A stretch of DNA of 64,000 nucleotides. Origin: Pseudomonas sp. TNT3. GTDB taxonomy: Bacteria; Pseudomonadota; Gammaproteobacteria; Pseudomonadales; Pseudomonadaceae. Every line of letters begins with the position of its first letter. Position 1 is the first letter of the stretch. A model generated the notes under the pieces. That model saw only the letters and a program-made list of their open reading frames with translations. It made no database searches and was not told the origin of the DNA. The stretch is taken from the NCBI RefSeq assembly GCF_010095445.2, contig NZ_WFGV02000026.1, positions 1 through 64,000 on the forward strand. The letters run 5' to 3'. The position numbers and the translations under genes were made by a program. Shown one piece after another: positions 61,232-64,000 of the stretch.

Positions 61232-61780
61232 ATGGACACGGGCTCACGACTCAAACTAGTACGCGAAAGCTACAAACTCTCCCAGCGCGAGCTGGCCCGG
61301 CGTAGCGGCGTCACCAATGCCACCATCTCCCTGATCGAGCAAAATCGCGTCAGTCCCTCCGTCAGTTCCCTGAAAAAACTGCTCGAAGGCATTCCCATGT
61401 CTTTGGCGGACTTCTTCACCTTCGATCAACCGCCCCGTGAACATCAATACGTGTTCCGCGCTAACGAACAGCCGGACCTCGGTCGCCATGGCCTGCGGTT
61501 GCTACTGATCGGGGCTTCGGTGCCAAGCCGGCAGATGCGGCTTCTGCGCGAGCAATACGCACCGGGAGCGAGTTCAGGGGAAGAGCCGATCGTGCACTCG
61601 GAAGGCGAGGAGTGTGGGCTGGTTACGCGAGGCACTGTGGAGCTGACGGTTGATGGCCAGATCAGCGTGCTCAACGCGGGCGACGGTTACTACTTCCCGA
61701 CAACGCTGCCGCATCGGTTTCGCAACATCGGTCAGGACGAAGCAGAAATCATCAGCGCCAACACCCCGGCTAACTTCTAA
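61232..61780 (+). CDS. puuR: PuuR-like regulator (XRE helix-turn-helix plus cupin)
   Basis: Regulator of 182 aa, close to the length of E. coli PuuR (185 aa). N-terminal HTH LSQRELARRSGVTNATISLIEQNRVSPSVSSL (residues about 17-50), C-terminal cupin domain with HSEGEECGLVTRGTVEL and LNAGDGYYFPTTLPHRFRN. In E. coli PuuR represses the putrescine genes and is released by putrescine. Its gene ends the cluster after the repeat array; the start follows AAGG. Candidate operator copies lie between puuD and puuA. Confidence 0.9.
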   Translation: MDTGSRLKLVRESYKLSQRELARRSGVTNATISLIEQNRVSPSVSSLKKLLEGIPMSLADFFTFDQPPREHQYVFRANEQPDLGRHGLRLLLIGASVPSRQMRLLREQYAPGASSGEEPIVHSEGEECGLVTRGTVELTVDGQISVLNAGDGYYFPTTLPHRFRNIGQDEAEIISANTPANF

Positions 61781-61794
61781 TCTCAGTATCCCCC

Positions 61795-61890
61795 CTGTAG
61801 CAGCTGGCGAAGCCTGCGTCCGGCTGCGAAGCAGTCGTAAACCCACGCCACACGGTTCGTCTGATACGCAACGTCCGCGTTTTATGACCG
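61795..61890. repeat. Dispersed intergenic repeat, non-REP type
   Basis: The segment from TGTAGCAGCTGGCGAAGCCT through GGCTGCGAAGCAGTCGTAAA resembles a repeat family I know from Pseudomonas intergenic regions; no second copy in this window. It lies downstream of puuR. The rest of 61891-62106 holds no recognised gene. Confidence 0.4.
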
Positions 61891-62106
61891 CAGCGGTCGA
61901 GAGCGACCCCGGAGCCAATCCAGGCGTCGCCGCTGCGACAGATTTGCGAGTTATTGATCAATTCGGCGGGATTTGGGCGACTTCGCCGCCCAGCTGGAGC
62001 AAGTTCCTTCTCCACAATGAGTAGTTTTCTACAAGATTTCAGAACGGAAAATTAGAAGAACTCAGCCTACGACCGCCCCCATATCAAGTATTGGGCCGCC
62101 AGAAAC

Positions 62107-62136
62107 AACAAAGCCCCGACAATTCGGGGCTTTGTT
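62107..62136. terminator. Bidirectional terminator
   Basis: AACAAAGCCCCGA / TCGGGGCTTTGTT, perfect 13-bp stem with a 4-base loop (CAAT) and T-rich flanks. It lies 46 bases beyond the stop of the minus-strand PLDc_N gene and should end its transcript. Confidence 0.85.
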
Positions 62137-62182
62137 TTATGAAGATTTTGAAATCCTGGTACTAAGGCCAGTCCGTCCTGCG

Positions 62183-62401
62183 CTACTGCCTGGCCTGCGG
62201 CGAATGCGGATTCTGAGCCGTGTGCTTCGGCCCTGCCAGCGCCCACGCCACAAGTCCAAACAGCGGTACAAACACGATCACCACTATCCATACCAGCTTG
62301 TTGCTCGATTTCCCCTCGGCTTTACGCACCCGATTAATCGCCCACAACTCGACCAGCACAAGAATTGCCGCGAGTACGATCCAGATCGTTTCGATTTGCA
62401 T
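62183..62401 (-). CDS. PLDc_N-domain small membrane protein
   Basis: A 72-aa membrane protein: first helix IWIVLAAILVLVELWAINRV, then KSSNKLVWIVVIVFVPLFGLVAWALAGPK, the PLD-nuclease N-terminal (PF13396) motif with W-x-I-V-I-V-F-V-P-x-F-G. AGGAGGTGGCTA before the ATG is a strong ribosome-binding site. Such short proteins lack any phospholipase domain; function unknown. The longer frame running to 62497 is not used. Confidence 0.85.
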   Translation of the reverse strand: MQIETIWIVLAAILVLVELWAINRVRKAEGKSSNKLVWIVVIVFVPLFGLVAWALAGPKHTAQNPHSPQARQ

Positions 62402-62451
62402 TAGCCACCTCCTGATAGTCCTTTCGTTAGGTGGGCAACGGCGTGCGGGGT

Positions 62452-62841
62452 TCATTTTATCGGTGTGCAAAGTTCCACTAGCGTGCCATCCGGGCATCGG
62501 ACGTAGGACACGGTTTGACCCCAGGGCTTGACCAGCGGGGCGGCTATTTCCGTGGCGCCGACACTCAGCGCTTTGGCGTGAGCGGTGGTGACGTCTTCGG
62601 TGACAAGGCCGACTTCCATGCCCAGCGGCATGATCGAGCTGTGGGCCGCGACGTGGCCGCCGCTGAAGTTCATGGCGGCGAGCTCATCGGCGGCGAAGGC
62701 CAGGGCGGTTTCACCGGTTTCGAGTTCGCCGTAGGTGTTGGATTCGTGGAGAAAGCGCGTGGTGAGGCCGAATGCGGTTTCGAAGAATTGCAGCGAGGCG
62801 GGAACGTCGGAGACGTAGATGATCAGGTAGCCGAATTTCAT
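62452..62841 (-). CDS. VOC-superfamily (glyoxalase/bleomycin-resistance-like) protein
   Basis: Cytoplasmic protein of 129 aa with the paired beta-alpha-beta-beta-beta units of the VOC fold: MKFGYLIIYVSDVPASLQFFETAFGL at the start and VRCPDGTLVELCTPI at the end, where the conserved Glu is a metal-ligand candidate. Start ATG 62841 is chosen; an upstream frame extension to 62991 has no proper signals. Members include dioxygenases, glyoxalases and antibiotic-binding proteins; no specific activity can be given. Confidence 0.87.
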   Translation of the reverse strand: MKFGYLIIYVSDVPASLQFFETAFGLTTRFLHESNTYGELETGETALAFAADELAAMNFSGGHVAAHSSIMPLGMEVGLVTEDVTTAHAKALSVGATEIAAPLVKPWGQTVSYVRCPDGTLVELCTPIK

Positions 62842-63040
62842 GGACGAACATTCCTTGTTGAGAAATTGGGGCATGAATGTAGCAGATTGCATCGAAAGTC
62901 TGGTTTCCAGGAAATGCCTTACAGTTCGGATCTGAAGCGGGATGGGAACGGTCTGATTCAAGTTCGCTCGCGAGGCTGTGCCATTCAGCATCCATGCTAA
63001 CTGTCAGTGCCTCACCCCGAGCAAACCCACCACCTTGAAC

Positions 63041-64000
63041 CTACCGAACTCCCGCCCCCGCCATCGATTCCGGCACCCATTGCGCCGTCGACAGCGGCTC
63101 GATATACCGAATCCCGCCATGCGGACCAACCACGCCATTGATGTTGTAGCTGCCGCGCGACAGGTCGTACGTCATGAAAGGGGTAGCGTCCGGGACTTGC
63201 TGGTCATAGCTCTGGCTGAGGAACGCGAAGGAGCCACGGTAAAGCTGGCCACTTGCGTCGTACTGATCGGACGCCAGCGCGGCCCAGCTGTCTTCATCCA
63301 GGTAAAAACGGCGTTTCTGGTAGATGTGTTTTGAACCCGACTTGAGGTTGCCCTCGACCACATAAACACGGTGTTTTTCCCAGCGCACGAAATCCGGTGA
63401 GATGTAATTGGGCGTGGTCAGCGACTTGGCATCCCGCGCGTAGGTCAGCTTGTAGGTGTTGTAGGGCACGATCATTTCCTGCTTGCCCACCAGCGTCCAG
63501 TCATACAGCTCCAGCGCGCGGGCGGTGCCGGGGTTGGGTGTGTCGTAGGCCAGGACCGAAATCTGTTTGACGCGGCGCTGGGCCGGCATGTATTGCCAGG
63601 CGCGGCCGGGAAAGTGCAGCGGGTTGGTGGCGTTCTTGAGCATGATCGACTCGCCAGCGCGCCGCGCAGGTCCGGTATAGGACAGTTTCATCTGATGGTA
63701 GATGTCGGAGTTGTTGAAGGGCTTCGACAGGTGTTCGTAAATCGGGAAGGAAATGAAGGCCTCGCCGGTGATCGCCAGGCTTGCCACGCCGGCCGAGTCG
63801 ACGTTCCAGGAATCGTACTTGGAATGGATGTTCACGCCCTGGTAGCGCAGCAAAAAATTCCACATCGCCTCGGCGCCCGATTTCGGGATGGGAAACGGCA
63901 CGCCGGGCAATACGTTGTCGATGGCTAACCCGCCTTCAAGGGATTTGGCGTCGATGGCATTGCGGCGGCTGTTGTTGAGCACTTTCTGGGGCAGCGCTGC
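63041..64000 (-). CDS. DUF1329-family outer-membrane/periplasmic protein (5' partial)
   Basis: Frame open to the window end (320 codons visible; N-terminus and likely signal peptide missing). GLAIDNVLPGVPFPIPKSGAEAMWN and YQGVNIHSKYDSW begin the DUF1329 domain, which belongs to the LolB/LolA-like fold; KRRFYLDEDSWAAL and QVPDATPFMTYDLSRGSYN follow. DUF1329 genes commonly sit with a DUF1302 gene and are linked to transport or handling of hydrophobic substrates, so the partner may lie just beyond the window. Function is unproven. Confidence 0.88.
   Translation of the reverse strand, partial: AALPQKVLNNSRRNAIDAKSLEGGLAIDNVLPGVPFPIPKSGAEAMWNFLLRYQGVNIHSKYDSWNVDSAGVASLAITGEAFISFPIYEHLSKPFNNSDIYHQMKLSYTGPARRAGESIMLKNATNPLHFPGRAWQYMPAQRRVKQISVLAYDTPNPGTARALELYDWTLVGKQEMIVPYNTYKLTYARDAKSLTTPNYISPDFVRWEKHRVYVVEGNLKSGSKHIYQKRRFYLDEDSWAALASDQYDASGQLYRGSFAFLSQSYDQQVPDATPFMTYDLSRGSYNINGVVGPHGGIRYIEPLSTAQWVPESMAGAGVR

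Overview
The window looks like a chromosomal segment of a fluorescent Pseudomonas (P. fluorescens / koreensis / mandelii-type). The reasons are its high-GC coding sequence, the gene families present (SfnB-like flavoenzyme, SpuD/PotF polyamine porter, gamma-glutamyl-putrescine pathway, RimK/CorA pair, DUF1329) and, from 43.6 kb on, the REP/REPIN palindromes built on GAGC..GCTCGCGAT cores that are typical of this group. No plasmid, phage or transposase gene was seen. The species call is inference from gene content, not from a marker gene.

Layout. 0-8.6 kb: 3' part of a peptide/opine-type ABC importer (fused double ATPase, cut by the window edge), an SfnB-like acyl-CoA-dehydrogenase-fold enzyme, a DHA2 MFS permease, an ABC exporter and a TonB-dependent receptor, all on the plus strand. 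8.6-11.8 kb: CorA-like transporter plus RimK-like ATP-grasp ligase, divergent from a GNAT acetyltransferase. 12.2-13.1 kb: serine esterase. 13.2-18.7 kb: kdgD-like dehydratase and a polar amino-acid ABC importer with a class I aminotransferase, tied together by two matching FadR/GntR-like operators. 19.1-21.2 kb: HSL-type esterase, TspO, Nudix hydrolase. 21.5-31.1 kb: a sulfate-ester region (octaheme cytochrome with TPRs, SdsA alkylsulfatase, LysR regulator, lipoprotein, arylsulfatase, secreted HAD hydrolase) ending beside tRNA-Ser(UGA). 31.5-36.9 kb: YccA, YceK-like lipoprotein, Lrp regulator with divergent EamA exporter, FUSC protein and a GapN-type dehydrogenase. 37.1-40.2 kb: an operon for an exported lactone-oxidase-like flavoprotein, a c-type cytochrome lipoprotein and a Tat-exported DSD1-like PLP protein. 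40.3-46.2 kb: MetA-type outer-membrane protein with AraC regulator, diguanylate cyclase, MFS exporter with LysR regulator. 46.4-50.2 kb: small and poorly known genes (M15-like peptidase, 34-aa membrane protein overlapping an 86-aa protein, lipoprotein, DUF1428, ThpR). 50.5-61.8 kb: a complete polyamine block, PotFGHI-type importer and PuuD on the minus strand, PuuA-PuuC-PuuB and the PuuR-like regulator on the plus strand. 62.2-64 kb: PLDc_N protein, VOC protein and a DUF1329 protein cut by the window end.

How the genes work together. The best understood unit is the polyamine block: putrescine enters through PotFGHI, is gamma-glutamylated by PuuA, oxidised by PuuB, dehydrogenated by PuuC and freed as GABA by PuuD, with PuuR as likely repressor. 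Two copies of a 9-bp element close to the E. coli PuuR site flank the divergent puuD/puuA promoters. The sulfatase region suggests scavenging of sulfate or alcohols from sulfate esters. The most unusual parts are the octaheme cytochrome next to the sulfatases, the Tat-PLP/lactone-oxidase/cytochrome operon, the orphan kdgD sharing an operator with an amino-acid importer, and the 135-bp tandem REPIN array.
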